Source of the DNA: Betaproteobacteria bacterium
Lineage (GTDB): Bacteria > Pseudomonadota > Gammaproteobacteria > Burkholderiales > Usitatibacteraceae
Direction: 5' to 3'
Length of the DNA stretch: 64,000 nucleotides
Assembly: GCA_016720925.1 (NCBI GenBank)
Contig: JADKJR010000010.1
Coordinates: 62,001-126,000 of the forward strand
Part shown: in pieces, positions 26,659 through 35,476 of the stretch
How positions within the stretch are numbered: position 1 is the first letter of the stretch
Layout: every line of letters begins with the position of its first letter
The notes under the pieces: model-generated
What the model was told of the DNA's origin: nothing
What the model saw: the letters and a program-made list of their open reading frames with translations, nothing else
Database searches by the model: none
Made by a program: the position numbers and the translations under genes

Positions 26659-28065
26659 TTAAAGAATTTGTCTGACATCTGCAAAGCGCCCCGCGATGGC
26701 TGCTGCCGCCGCCATTTCGGGGCTGAGCAGATGGGTCCGGCCCCCAGCCCCCTGCCGCCCTTCGAAATTACGGTTCGACGTTGATGCACAACGCTCGCCA
26801 GGAGAAAGCCGATCGTCATTCATGCCGAGGCACATTGAGCAGCCCGGTTCGCGCCACTCGAATCCCGCCGCCAGAAACACGCGATCCAGGCCTTCTGCTT
26901 CGGCCTGTTTTTTCACCAGGCCTGAGCCCGGCACTACCATCGCCAGTTTCACGTTGGCCGCAATATGCCGGCCCTTGACGACGCCGGCTGCCGCGCGCAA
27001 ATCTTCAATGCGGGAATTGGTGCAACTGCCGATGAACACCTTGTCAATCTTGATTTCGCTGATCGGCGTCCCTGGATTCAGGCCCATGTACTGCAACGCG
27101 CGTTCCATCGACTCACGCTTCACCGGATCGCTTTCCTTCGAAGGTTCCGGCACCTTGCCGTCTATGCCGGTAACCATTTCCGGCGACGTGCCCCACGTGA
27201 CCTGAGGCGTAATTCGGGCTGCATCCAGTTCGACCGTGCGATCGAACACCGCGCCCTCATCGCTTTTCAGCGTCCGCCAATACGCCGCCGCGCGATCGAA
27301 CATTTCACCCTTGGGTGCATAGGGCCGGCCGCGCAGGTATTCGATGGTCTTTTCGTCCGCGGCAATCATGCCGGAACGTGCGCCCGCTTCGATCGCCATA
27401 TTGCAAAGCGTCATGCGGCCTTCCATGGAAAGCGCGCGGATGGCCGATCCCGAGAATTCAATGGCGGAGCCGGTGCCGCCGGCCGTGCCAATTTTGCCAA
27501 TGACGGCGAGCGCGATATCCTTGGCCGTTACACCCAGGCCGACCTTGCCATCCACCCGGATCAATAGCGACGTTGACTTCTTCGTCATGAGGCATTGAGT
27601 AGCCATGACGTGCTCGACTTCGCTGGTGCCGATGCCAAATGCAAGCGCCGCAAACGCGCCGTGCGTCGACGTATGCGAATCGCCGCAAACCACCGTCATC
27701 CCCGGCAAGGTCGCGCCCTGCTCCGGGCCAATCACATGCACGATGCCCTGACGCAAATCGTTCATGCCGAAATAATCCTGCACGCCGAATTTTTCGATGT
27801 TCTTGTCCAGCGTCTCAACCTGAAGCCGCGCAATCGGATCGGCAATGCCATCCTTGCGCGACGTGGTCGGCACATTGTGATCCGCAGTCGCGACGATGGA
27901 TTTCAGCCGCCACAACTTGCGCCCATGGATTTCGAGCCCCTCGAACGCCTGCGGGCTGGTCACTTCATGCACCAAATGACGGTCGATGTAAATCAGCGCC
28001 GTCGCGTCCGGCTCTTCATGCACCAGATGGGCGGACCACAATTTGTCGTACAGCGTTTGCGGCAT
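26659..28065 (-). CDS. leuC: 3-isopropylmalate dehydratase large subunit
   Basis: Aconitase-family [4Fe-4S] subunit of isopropylmalate isomerase. 468 aa. Seen: TLYDKLWSAHLVHE, VCGDSHTSTHGAFAALAFGIG, FIGSCTNSRIEDLRAAA (first cluster Cys), and the two further cluster Cys in EPGCSMCLGMN, then SNRNFEGRQGAGGRTHL. First gene of the leu run; a promoter candidate lies at 28101-28129. Confidence 0.96.
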   Translation of the reverse strand: MPQTLYDKLWSAHLVHEEPDATALIYIDRHLVHEVTSPQAFEGLEIHGRKLWRLKSIVATADHNVPTTSRKDGIADPIARLQVETLDKNIEKFGVQDYFGMNDLRQGIVHVIGPEQGATLPGMTVVCGDSHTSTHGAFAALAFGIGTSEVEHVMATQCLMTKKSTSLLIRVDGKVGLGVTAKDIALAVIGKIGTAGGTGSAIEFSGSAIRALSMEGRMTLCNMAIEAGARSGMIAADEKTIEYLRGRPYAPKGEMFDRAAAYWRTLKSDEGAVFDRTVELDAARITPQVTWGTSPEMVTGIDGKVPEPSKESDPVKRESMERALQYMGLNPGTPISEIKIDKVFIGSCTNSRIEDLRAAAGVVKGRHIAANVKLAMVVPGSGLVKKQAEAEGLDRVFLAAGFEWREPGCSMCLGMNDDRLSPGERCASTSNRNFEGRQGAGGRTHLLSPEMAAAAAIAGRFADVRQIL

Positions 28066-28100
28066 GTTGATGACAGCTCGAATTGAAAGTCAGGCCCTCA

Positions 28101-28129
28101 ATTATACAAGCGAGACCACTTATTGTGCA
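28101..28129 (-). promoter_or_regulatory. Candidate sigma-70 promoter of the leu operon
   Basis: On the minus strand TGCACA (28124-28129) and a perfect TATAAT (28101-28106) are 17 nt apart, 35 nt upstream of the leuC start at 28065. Good -10, moderate -35. No leucine-rich leader peptide or attenuator is visible between it and leuC. Confidence 0.6.
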
Positions 28130-28159
28130 GCGCACCAACGGCGCGCGCGGGACGCAATC

Positions 28160-29332
28160 TCAGTCTTCGCTCGGATCAGGATCGTCCGCGTGGGTCGAAG
28201 CCTTGCCCGTTTTCCACTTCGCCATCGCATCCGAACTCGCCTGGCCAGCCACGCGGGGCGTCGCCACAATCACGTCAGCATTCTGCGCACGATGAACCAA
28301 TGCGCAATCCATCAGCACCAGCGCCAGCAATGCCTCCGCAATCGGCGTGGCGCGAATACCGACGCACGGGTCGTGACGGCCATGCGTATTAATCACGACT
28401 GGATTGCCCAGTTTATCGATCGTCTGGCGGTCAAGCCGGATCGATGAGGTCGGCTTGATGGCGATGGAGACCGTCACATCCTGCCCCGTCGAAATTCCGC
28501 CCAGTACGCCGCCGGCGTTGTTGGACAAAAATCCATCCGGCGTCATTTCATCCGAGTGCGCCGTGCCGAGCTGCTCAATGCTCGCAAAGCCGGCGCCGAT
28601 CTCCACACCCTTCACCGCGTTCAGGCCCATCATCGCAAAGGCAATCTGCGCATCCAGCCGGTCATAGATTGGATCCCCCCATCCCACCGGCACGCCACTG
28701 GCCACGACATTGATGCGCGCACCGCAGCTCTCGCCGGATTTACGCAACTTGTCCATGTAGGTTTCAAGCTGGGCGACGATTCCCGCGTTCGGCGAGAAAA
28801 ACGGATTGTCGTTCACCACGTTCCACGATTCAAAGGGGATGTGATTCACGCCGATCTGCGCGAGATAGCCGCGAATCAGCACGCCATGTTTTTCAGCGAG
28901 CCATTTTTTCGCAATCGCACCCGCCGCCACCGTCGGCGCCGTCAGCCGCGCGGATGAACGCCCGCCACCGCGATGATCGCGAATGCCGTACTTCTGCAAA
29001 TAGGTGTAGTCGGCATGCCCGGGACGAAAACTCTCGGCGATGTTGCCGTAATCCTTGCTGCGCTGGTCTTCATTGCGAATCAGCAGGGCGATCGGCGTGC
29101 CGGTGGTCTTGCCTTCAAACACGCCCGAGAGGATTTCAGCGCGGTCATCCTCGCGGCGCTGCGTGACATGCCGTGACGTACCGGGCTTGCGGCGATCCAG
29201 ATCGGGCTGAATATCCTCTGCCGACAATGACATGCCGGGCGGACATCCATCGACCACGCAGCCAATGGCCGGACCGTGGGATTCGCCGAAATTGGTGACC
29301 GTAAGAAGTTTGCCTAGGGTGCTGCCGGACAT
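28160..29332 (-). CDS. aroC: Chorismate synthase
   Basis: Last step of the shikimate pathway, EPSP to chorismate, requiring reduced FMN. 390 aa; the core ends near residue 365 and a charged tail (KASTHADDPDPSED) makes it longer than E. coli AroC (361 aa). Seen: GESHGPAIGCVVDGCPPG, the RRPG-like segment DRRKPGTSRHVTQRREDD, GRSSARLTAPTVAAGA, and NNAGGVLGGISTGQDV. It lies between the leuC promoter region and a repeat-containing spacer. Confidence 0.96.
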   Translation of the reverse strand: MSGSTLGKLLTVTNFGESHGPAIGCVVDGCPPGMSLSAEDIQPDLDRRKPGTSRHVTQRREDDRAEILSGVFEGKTTGTPIALLIRNEDQRSKDYGNIAESFRPGHADYTYLQKYGIRDHRGGGRSSARLTAPTVAAGAIAKKWLAEKHGVLIRGYLAQIGVNHIPFESWNVVNDNPFFSPNAGIVAQLETYMDKLRKSGESCGARINVVASGVPVGWGDPIYDRLDAQIAFAMMGLNAVKGVEIGAGFASIEQLGTAHSDEMTPDGFLSNNAGGVLGGISTGQDVTVSIAIKPTSSIRLDRQTIDKLGNPVVINTHGRHDPCVGIRATPIAEALLALVLMDCALVHRAQNADVIVATPRVAGQASSDAMAKWKTGKASTHADDPDPSED

Positions 29333-29385
29333 GGGGAATTGAGAGGGAGTTGAGCAAGCCTGAGTCTAGCATGGGGCACCCGGAA

Positions 29386-29424
29386 CGCCCCTTCTCCACG
29401 GGGGAGAAAGGTTGGGTTGAGGGT
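29386..29424 (+). repeat. CTTCTCC/GGAGAA hairpin-type dispersed element
   Basis: CCCCTTCTCCACGGGGGAGAAAGG followed by TTGGGTTGAGGGTG. Elements with this CCCTTCTCC..GGAGAAGG..TTGGG(A/T)TGAGGG pattern are common dispersed intergenic repeats in proteobacteria (general knowledge; a genome search is needed for confirmation). It is in the 289-nt spacer between aroC and the PhnA-like gene, which also carries palindrome copy 3 and otherwise nothing recognisable. Confidence 0.5.
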
Positions 29425-29520
29425 GCGATGTTCGCGACGTGAAAGGCGCCAAATTTCAACCGGCAATCCAAGGTAACAAAGCTATTTTCCGATTACCTGC
29501 TTGCCATTACACTTTGCAAG

Positions 29521-29591
29521 CAAACACAAGCACTGGAGCGGCTTTCGGCGTATTTTCGCCTGCAAATGCGCGCCAGCGCTTGAGTTCTATC
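29521..29591 (+). repeat. Dispersed intergenic palindrome, copy 3
   Basis: AACACAAGCACTGGAGCGGC, inner GGCGTATTTTCGCC, then GCGCGCCAGCGCTTGAGTT. Nearly the family consensus. It is located about 30 nt behind the stop of the PhnA-like gene (29622), the same relative position as copies 1, 2 and 4 behind leftward genes. Confidence 0.8.
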
Positions 29592-29621
29592 CTCAGCTGA
29601 ATTTGTTTCGCTTACGATCCA

Positions 29622-29834
29622 TCAGACCTTCTTCAAGAAACAAGTCTTCAACACCAGTCCCTTGACCTTGTCTGCATTGCATTCAATTTCTTCCTCGTCC
29701 GACGTGAGCCGGATGTTCTTGATCAAGGTTCCCCGCTTCAGCGTCACCGACGTGCCCTTCACTTTCAAATCCTTGATGACCTGCACGGAATCGCCGTCGG
29801 CGAGTGCGGTGCCGTTACTGTCTTTCACGTTCAT
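29622..29834 (-). CDS. Short PhnA/YjdM-like protein
   Basis: 70 aa from the ATG at 29834, preceded by AGGAAAG. The sequence VKDSNGTALADGDSVQVIKDLKVKG...NADKVKGLVLKTCFLKK matches the C-terminal SH3-like domain of PhnA/YjdM ('alkylphosphonate utilisation') proteins; the N-terminal zinc ribbon of the full-length ~110-residue family is absent. A reading frame extends upstream but has no zinc ribbon, so the short form is the natural one. Despite the name, the family function is not established. Confidence 0.85.
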   Translation of the reverse strand: MNVKDSNGTALADGDSVQVIKDLKVKGTSVTLKRGTLIKNIRLTSDEEEIECNADKVKGLVLKTCFLKKV

Positions 29835-29895
29835 GATTTTTCTTTCCTGGTTAGTTGCAAAAAATAGTCTGCCCGACGGAGATGCTCGCGTCGCG

Positions 29896-32800
29896 CTATG
29901 GGACCGCACTGCCCTTCTCTTCAATGGATGCGCGCGGCGGCACCGGCGCCACATAGCCGATCACCATCAGCAGCAGGCCGACACCAATGAATGACACGAC
30001 GCGCTCGGTGCCGCTGGTGCCGATGTCGTTGACAAATAATTTCAGCACCACCAAGCCGAGCAGCGCCGCGCCGGCCATCCACAGTGGCCGCGATTGTTTG
30101 CGCCCCGCGGCCATCATCAATACCAACGCGGTGGAGGTCCAAAGCAGCGACAGCGCCGCCTGCGCAATGCGCGAATCGAGTAGCGCGTGCAATTCAAATG
30201 GCACGCCCACCCATTGGTGGACCGTGCGCAGCAATGCGGCGTTGACCCACAGGAACGCGCCCGCGGCGAACAGGAGCTTCAGGATATTGTTGAGATCCCG
30301 GGCCTGCGGCGAATCTTGCAAATTTCCGCCCGCATTATGATTGAGCGCCCACACGCCTGCGGCGATTAGCGCGAGCTGCGCGAAATCGAGCGGATTCACG
30401 ATTGGGAAATACGGCAACGGTGATGCCGTGCCATCGCAAATACTGTTCGCGATCAAGGTCCAGATCAGCGCGAACATCAGCAGCGGCGCAATCGCCCAAT
30501 GGCGGAACGCAATCGCGTGCGCGGCGAATGGCCAAATTTGCCGGACGACACCGAAGGTCGCCATCGCCAATCCGAGCGCAGCGGTGAGGCCGGCGCCCGC
30601 GTATTGCCATGACAGCGACAGCCCCGCTTCATCGGTGCGCCACACGGCCTCAAAGCCGACCAGCCACAACGCCAGCGCGAACAGGCCCACATGCTGAATC
30701 GATGCAAAGCGCGCCATGCCGTCGCGCTCCTGCCGGCTCAACACAAATTCGCCGATCGCAAAGGCCGCAAGCCACGCAAAGAACTGCGCGTCGCGGAATG
30801 GATTGACGCCGTTTGCAACCAGATTGAGCGCGCCAAGCAGCATGGCCGCCGTCAACAACAACTGTGTGCGACGCAGCGCTGTCCACGCCTGCAGTTGGCC
30901 GGCGATTTCGAATAGCAGTATTGAAATTGCCGCCGCCACCAGGTGCAGGGCAAGGTGATGCATCGATGCCGTATGCGCGTCGATCGCGCCATGCAATCCC
31001 GCGAACCACCAGATCAATGCCCACCACATCGGCAAGGTCGAAAACCTCAGCGGCTTTACGCCGTCTTTGGTTTCGTTCGGCACATATTCGCGCAGACGGA
31101 ATCGCAATTCAGCCGCAATTAGTCCGGCAACACCGATGGCGAACACCCAGCCGAATTCGCGATGATCGTAGCGCCACAAGGCTTCCCATGTTGCGAGCAG
31201 CACCATCAGGATCCATCCCGAGGTGTAACGCCAGCCGCTGGAACTTTCGATCGCATCGCGGCGTTGGCGATGGAGTACGTAAAAGTACGACGCAAATGTC
31301 AGCGGCCAGGCGATCACGCCAACGGCCAGAATCGGATGCGATCCGGGCAGCAGCTTCATCCACAACAATGTCGCCACGCCGATCAGCACGACATGGGCTC
31401 TGGCGATGTTACGCAGTTTCCGCCAGTCGAGCCACGTACCCAACCATTCGAAAATCATCATCGCGCTCGCGATAAAAATCAGCATCGCCGACAAACATGC
31501 GGCGTCGGACGTCCATTCATTCAATGCACCCAGCCCGAAACCGGTGAGCAACCACGCACCGCCCCAGCCTATCGCCACCACTTCGATCGACGTCTCGAGG
31601 GCGGAAATCGACTGCTCGTAACGATGCATAAACCAGGCGGTCATCAGCGCCGCGCCTGCGATCAGGCCGGAACCAATGACGCGATCGTTCCACCACGAAT
31701 GCAAAAGTTCCTGGTCCTGCGTGACCCACCAGAAATAGCCTGCCGCGCAGACTTGCAGGCACAAGGCAAATGCGCGCGCCAGCACACTTTTCTGTCGGCA
31801 CCCCATCCAGAAAATCGCCGCGCCTTCCAGCGTCCAGAACGCAAAGGTCGGGTAGCCGCGAAACGCGAAATACGGCGCCACCGTGCCGAACACCACCGCG
31901 AGTGCGAGATGTGCTTCGGCCAGCAAACGCATTTTTTCGCGATCCCACAACGCCCACGCGAGCCCCGCATAGATCAGCGCCGCGCCGCCCGCGCTCCATG
32001 CCAGCGCATAGTCGCCCATGTCGCGCGTCAGGGCGGCCTGCAACATCGCCGCCGACATCGGCACGCCGAATATCAGTGTGCCATCGACGACGCCTTTCAA
32101 TTCCGGCGGCTGTCGCTGCGCGAACAGGATCGGAATCGCCAGGTACAACAGGAAGAAGGCGATCAGGAACGGCTCGACCGTGGCGAAGTGCTCCGGCCGA
32201 TACGATGAATGGCCCCAGAAAATCGCGATGGCAAAAGTGAACAGGAAGCCAATAAAATTTAGTTCGCGCCACGATTTGTACCAGCTCGCGCCGAGTATCA
32301 CCAGGTTCAACAGCAGGTAATACGAGAACAGCAGCACGTGATTGCCGCTCCCGGTCGAGGCGAGTATCGGTGCGAGGAATGCGCCGATCAATCCGAGCGC
32401 CGCGAACACACGCGCATCCAGCCGCACGGCGAGGAAAAGCGTGGCGATACCGAGTGCCGCGAACAGCAGGAACCCGACTGGCGCACTGATGATGCCGAAC
32501 GTCTTCAGGGCGAAGAACACGTCGAGATACAACAAGCCCATCGCCCCACCCATCATCACCAGCGCGTAGGTGCGTTTGGACGCCAGCAATCGATGGCCGA
32601 TCAAAAACATCACCGCACTGGCGGCAGCGACCACGAACAATCGCAACTCCGGCGGGAACAAGCCGCGGTCGTAGGCGAACTTGAGAAGAAAGCCGACGCC
32701 AAAAAATAGAATGACCACACCGAGCTTGGCGACGATGTTGCCTTCGAGCAGGCGCTCGATGAAAGTGGGGCCGATGGGTTCGGGCGTGGGCGGAGAGGTC

Positions 32801-33348
32801 GCAGGAAATTTTTGTGCTGCGGGTGGTGCGGGAGGCGTGGGTGGCGACGAGGACGATGGTGACGACATCGCTGCCACGGCGGTGGCATGTGGCACGACGC
32901 CTTCCACGATTGAGGCGGCATTGGGTACCTGCATCACCTTCGTAGCGGATTGCGACATGACTGCCGCGGCGGCCTGTGGTTCGATAGACTCTTGGACGGG
33001 TGATGGCGATATAGAAGAAGGAGATGAAGATCGCGGCTCCATCGCCGGCGCTAGTGGCGCAATTACCGCCTCGTCGGTCGTCGTCTTTACGGGTGGCGTT
33101 GGTGGTACCGGCGACGGTTTCTCCAGCCGGTCCAAGCGCGCGCGAATTTCCTCAAGCGCTTTTTGCGTCAGCGCAAGGCGCTTTTCGAGATCGTTTGACT
33201 TGAGCGACTGTCCTGCGGCCTTGCCCTGCTTCGCCAACAGCATGCCCGCCAGCCAGCCGATCACCGCGCCCCATAATGCGCCAGTCCAGCCAAACTTGGA
33301 TGCGCCGGCGAGCAATCCCAGAATTGAGCCCCAAAGCCACATGGTCAT
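29896..33348 (-). CDS. DUF2339 giant multi-pass membrane protein
   Basis: 1150 aa from ATG 33348 (product MTMWLWGSILGLLAG); ATG 33342 is an alternative. The first 45 residues are a glycine-rich hydrophobic hairpin (LLAGASKFGWTGALWGAVIG). A coiled-coil segment (LEKRLALTQKALEEIRARLDRLEK) and a long Pro/Ser/Ala linker (about 80-210) follow. From FIERLLEGNIVAKLGVVILFFGVGFLLKFAYDRG onwards there are more than twenty membrane helices, the DUF2339 layout. Function unknown; probably a membrane transport or envelope component. A frame continuing upstream to 33585 runs through two repeats and is not coding. Confidence 0.88.
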   Translation of the reverse strand: MTMWLWGSILGLLAGASKFGWTGALWGAVIGWLAGMLLAKQGKAAGQSLKSNDLEKRLALTQKALEEIRARLDRLEKPSPVPPTPPVKTTTDEAVIAPLAPAMEPRSSSPSSISPSPVQESIEPQAAAAVMSQSATKVMQVPNAASIVEGVVPHATAVAAMSSPSSSSPPTPPAPPAAQKFPATSPPTPEPIGPTFIERLLEGNIVAKLGVVILFFGVGFLLKFAYDRGLFPPELRLFVVAAASAVMFLIGHRLLASKRTYALVMMGGAMGLLYLDVFFALKTFGIISAPVGFLLFAALGIATLFLAVRLDARVFAALGLIGAFLAPILASTGSGNHVLLFSYYLLLNLVILGASWYKSWRELNFIGFLFTFAIAIFWGHSSYRPEHFATVEPFLIAFFLLYLAIPILFAQRQPPELKGVVDGTLIFGVPMSAAMLQAALTRDMGDYALAWSAGGAALIYAGLAWALWDREKMRLLAEAHLALAVVFGTVAPYFAFRGYPTFAFWTLEGAAIFWMGCRQKSVLARAFALCLQVCAAGYFWWVTQDQELLHSWWNDRVIGSGLIAGAALMTAWFMHRYEQSISALETSIEVVAIGWGGAWLLTGFGLGALNEWTSDAACLSAMLIFIASAMMIFEWLGTWLDWRKLRNIARAHVVLIGVATLLWMKLLPGSHPILAVGVIAWPLTFASYFYVLHRQRRDAIESSSGWRYTSGWILMVLLATWEALWRYDHREFGWVFAIGVAGLIAAELRFRLREYVPNETKDGVKPLRFSTLPMWWALIWWFAGLHGAIDAHTASMHHLALHLVAAAISILLFEIAGQLQAWTALRRTQLLLTAAMLLGALNLVANGVNPFRDAQFFAWLAAFAIGEFVLSRQERDGMARFASIQHVGLFALALWLVGFEAVWRTDEAGLSLSWQYAGAGLTAALGLAMATFGVVRQIWPFAAHAIAFRHWAIAPLLMFALIWTLIANSICDGTASPLPYFPIVNPLDFAQLALIAAGVWALNHNAGGNLQDSPQARDLNNILKLLFAAGAFLWVNAALLRTVHQWVGVPFELHALLDSRIAQAALSLLWTSTALVLMMAAGRKQSRPLWMAGAALLGLVVLKLFVNDIGTSGTERVVSFIGVGLLLMVIGYVAPVPPRASIEEKGSAVP

Positions 33349-33370
33349 TCCAAATTGAAGTGAAAGACGG

Positions 33371-33435
33371 CTGTCATCCTGAGCGCAGAGAAGGATCTCA
33401 TTGCAAGCAGATCCTCCGCCGCACTCAGGATGACA
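33371..33435. repeat. TCATCCTGAG-type nested palindrome
   Basis: Outer arms GTCATCCTGAG (33372-33382) and CTCAGGATGAC (33424-33434) are perfect inverted repeats; inside, AAGGATCT and AGATCCT form a second stem. GTCATCCTGAGCG..AAGGATCT elements are widespread dispersed sequences in many bacterial phyla (general knowledge). It sits in the 220-nt spacer between the LplT-PlsC and DUF2339 genes, next to palindrome copy 4. Confidence 0.7.
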
Positions 33436-33490
33436 ACGCTTTGTCGAATTGAAATCATCTATTCTTAAGCAACTGGCTTCAACGTAGAAC

Positions 33491-33563
33491 AACAAACTCA
33501 CGCACTGGCGCGGCTCCCGGCGCATTTTCGGCCTGAACGCCGCGCCAGTGCTTGACTTTTGAT
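33491..33563 (+). repeat. Dispersed intergenic palindrome, copy 4
   Basis: CGCACTGGCGCGGC, inner GGCGCATTTTCGGCC, then GCCGCGCCAGTGCTTGAC. The arms GCACTGGCGCGGC and GCCGCGCCAGTGC are an exact inverted repeat. It lies 5 nt behind the LplT-PlsC stop. Confidence 0.8.
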
Positions 33564-33568
33564 CCCAC

Positions 33569-35458
33569 TCACTTCCACTCCCCACGAATTTCCGCCACCT
33601 TCGCCTGTAACCCTTCCGGCGTCACCACCGCCGGTTGCCACGGCGCATCCACTGCCAGTGCAATGCGCGAAAAGAACCCGCGTGGATAGCGCATCGCCGT
33701 ACCTCCCCAGCGCGAGAAAAAGCTGCCCCACAAACCTCGCAGCGCCATCGGAATCACCGGCACCGGCGTGCGTTCGATGATGCGCGTGATGCCTTTCTTG
33801 AACGGGTACAGATCTCCGTTGTCAGTGATGCGGCCTTCGGGGAATATGCACACCACTTCGCCGTCCTTCAGATACGCATCAATGCGTTCATACGCCTGTT
33901 CAAGCATCACCGGATCTTCCTTGGCTGAGGCAATCGGAATCGTGCCGGCAGTGCGAAAGACGAAATTCAGCACCGGCACTTTGAATATTCGATGATCCAT
34001 CACAAATCGCACGGGACGCTGGATGGAACCGCCAATTACCAGCGCATCGACAAAGCTCACGTGATTGCATACCAGCACGCACGGCCCTTCGTCGGGAATA
34101 TTCTCCAGGCCCTTCTTTTCGACTTTGTAGAACGTATGAATCAGCATCCAGATGATGAAGCGCATCAGGAATTCGGGCACAAGCTTGTAGATAAAGAATG
34201 CAACGGCGGCATTCATGATCGCAACCGTCAGGAAAAGTTGCGGCAGCGTCAGGCCCGCATGCAATATGGCGGCAGTCAAGCCTGCGGCAATCACCATGAA
34301 CAAGGCATTGAGAATATTGTTGGCCGCAATGATGCGCGCCCGAAAACTCGGCTCGGTGCGCGCCTGCATCATCGAGTACAGCGGCACGCTGTAGAAACCC
34401 GCGAACATGGCCAGCAAGAACAGATCGGCCAGAATCCTCCAGTGGACGCCGACACGAATGAACTCGGCCGCGCCGATCAATGCCGTCGATTTCATTCCAC
34501 GCGAAGCGAAATACAAATCCACCGCGAACAGCGTCATGCCGATCGAGCCAAACGGCACCAGGCCGATCTCTATCTTGTGACCCGACATTTTTTCGCACAG
34601 CACCGAACCAAGGCCAATGCCCACCGAGAAAGTCGCCAGCAGTAGCGTCACCACCTGCTCATTGCCTGACAGCACTTCCTTGGCAAAGCCGGTGAATGAC
34701 GTCAGGAAAATCGAACCAAAAAACCACAACCATGAAATGCCGATCATCGACAGGAACACCACGCGATTGCCGTTGGCAATTTTCAGGTTTGCCCACGTCT
34801 CGGAGACCGGATTCCAGTTGACCTTGAGTTCAGGCACCGGTGCCGGTGACGCCGGGATGAAGCCCGCCGCGACGCGGCCCAACGCAGCAATGACCAGCGA
34901 AACGATGGCAACATAAGTCGGCCCCACACCCGGCATCGCCACCAGCGCGCCGCCCAGCATGGTGCCGAGCAGGATCGCCACGAACGTGCCCATTTCAACC
35001 AGACCATTGCCCCCGGTGAGCTCGGCATTGTCCAGGTGTTGCGGCAGGTAAGCGAACTTGGCCGGGCCGAAGATGGTGGAGTGGCAACCCATCAGGAATA
35101 CGCCGATGAACAGGCACACCGGAATCTGCCAGATGAAGCCGGCGGCGATCACCAGCATGAAAACAATTTCGAGATCCTTGACCAGCCGCGCGATGGCGGC
35201 GCGATCATATTTGTCGGCAAGCTGCCCGGCCGTCGCGGAAAACAGCACGAACGGCAGGATAAACAATCCGCCAATCACCGCGCCGGCGATCTTCGGATCG
35301 AGCCCACCCCACTCCGCGGCGTGATAAGTGGCGAGCACGGTGAAGGCGAACTTGAAAATGTTGTCATTGCCTGCACCCAGAAACTGCGTCCAGAAAAAAG
35401 GCGCAAAACGGCGTTCGGACAACAGCTGGAACTGGCTTTGCGTATGTGGCGTCGACAT
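33569..35458 (-). CDS. LplT-like MFS transporter fused to PlsC-type acyltransferase
   Basis: 629 aa. Residues 1 to about 410 are a twelve-helix MFS permease (QFLGAGNDNIFKFAFTVLATYH, AGQLADKYDRAAIARLVKDLE) resembling the lysophospholipid flippase LplT. From about 430 a PlsC domain follows with NHVSFVD (HX4D), a substrate motif (FPEGRITDNGDL) and PVIPMALRGLW. Lysophospholipid import plus re-acylation is the likely job. Longer relatives also carry an acyl-ACP synthetase domain (as in Aas), which is absent here. It begins 18 nt after the amidohydrolase, so probably in one operon with it and the ArsR gene. Confidence 0.9.
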   Translation of the reverse strand: MSTPHTQSQFQLLSERRFAPFFWTQFLGAGNDNIFKFAFTVLATYHAAEWGGLDPKIAGAVIGGLFILPFVLFSATAGQLADKYDRAAIARLVKDLEIVFMLVIAAGFIWQIPVCLFIGVFLMGCHSTIFGPAKFAYLPQHLDNAELTGGNGLVEMGTFVAILLGTMLGGALVAMPGVGPTYVAIVSLVIAALGRVAAGFIPASPAPVPELKVNWNPVSETWANLKIANGNRVVFLSMIGISWLWFFGSIFLTSFTGFAKEVLSGNEQVVTLLLATFSVGIGLGSVLCEKMSGHKIEIGLVPFGSIGMTLFAVDLYFASRGMKSTALIGAAEFIRVGVHWRILADLFLLAMFAGFYSVPLYSMMQARTEPSFRARIIAANNILNALFMVIAAGLTAAILHAGLTLPQLFLTVAIMNAAVAFFIYKLVPEFLMRFIIWMLIHTFYKVEKKGLENIPDEGPCVLVCNHVSFVDALVIGGSIQRPVRFVMDHRIFKVPVLNFVFRTAGTIPIASAKEDPVMLEQAYERIDAYLKDGEVVCIFPEGRITDNGDLYPFKKGITRIIERTPVPVIPMALRGLWGSFFSRWGGTAMRYPRGFFSRIALAVDAPWQPAVVTPEGLQAKVAEIRGEWK

Positions 35459-35476
35459 TTGCAGGTCTCGCAGGAA

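Noticed and set aside
33349..33585. N-terminal extension of the DUF2339 frame
   Set aside because: It runs through two intergenic repeats and has no family similarity; ATG 33348 opens directly into the hydrophobic N-terminus.
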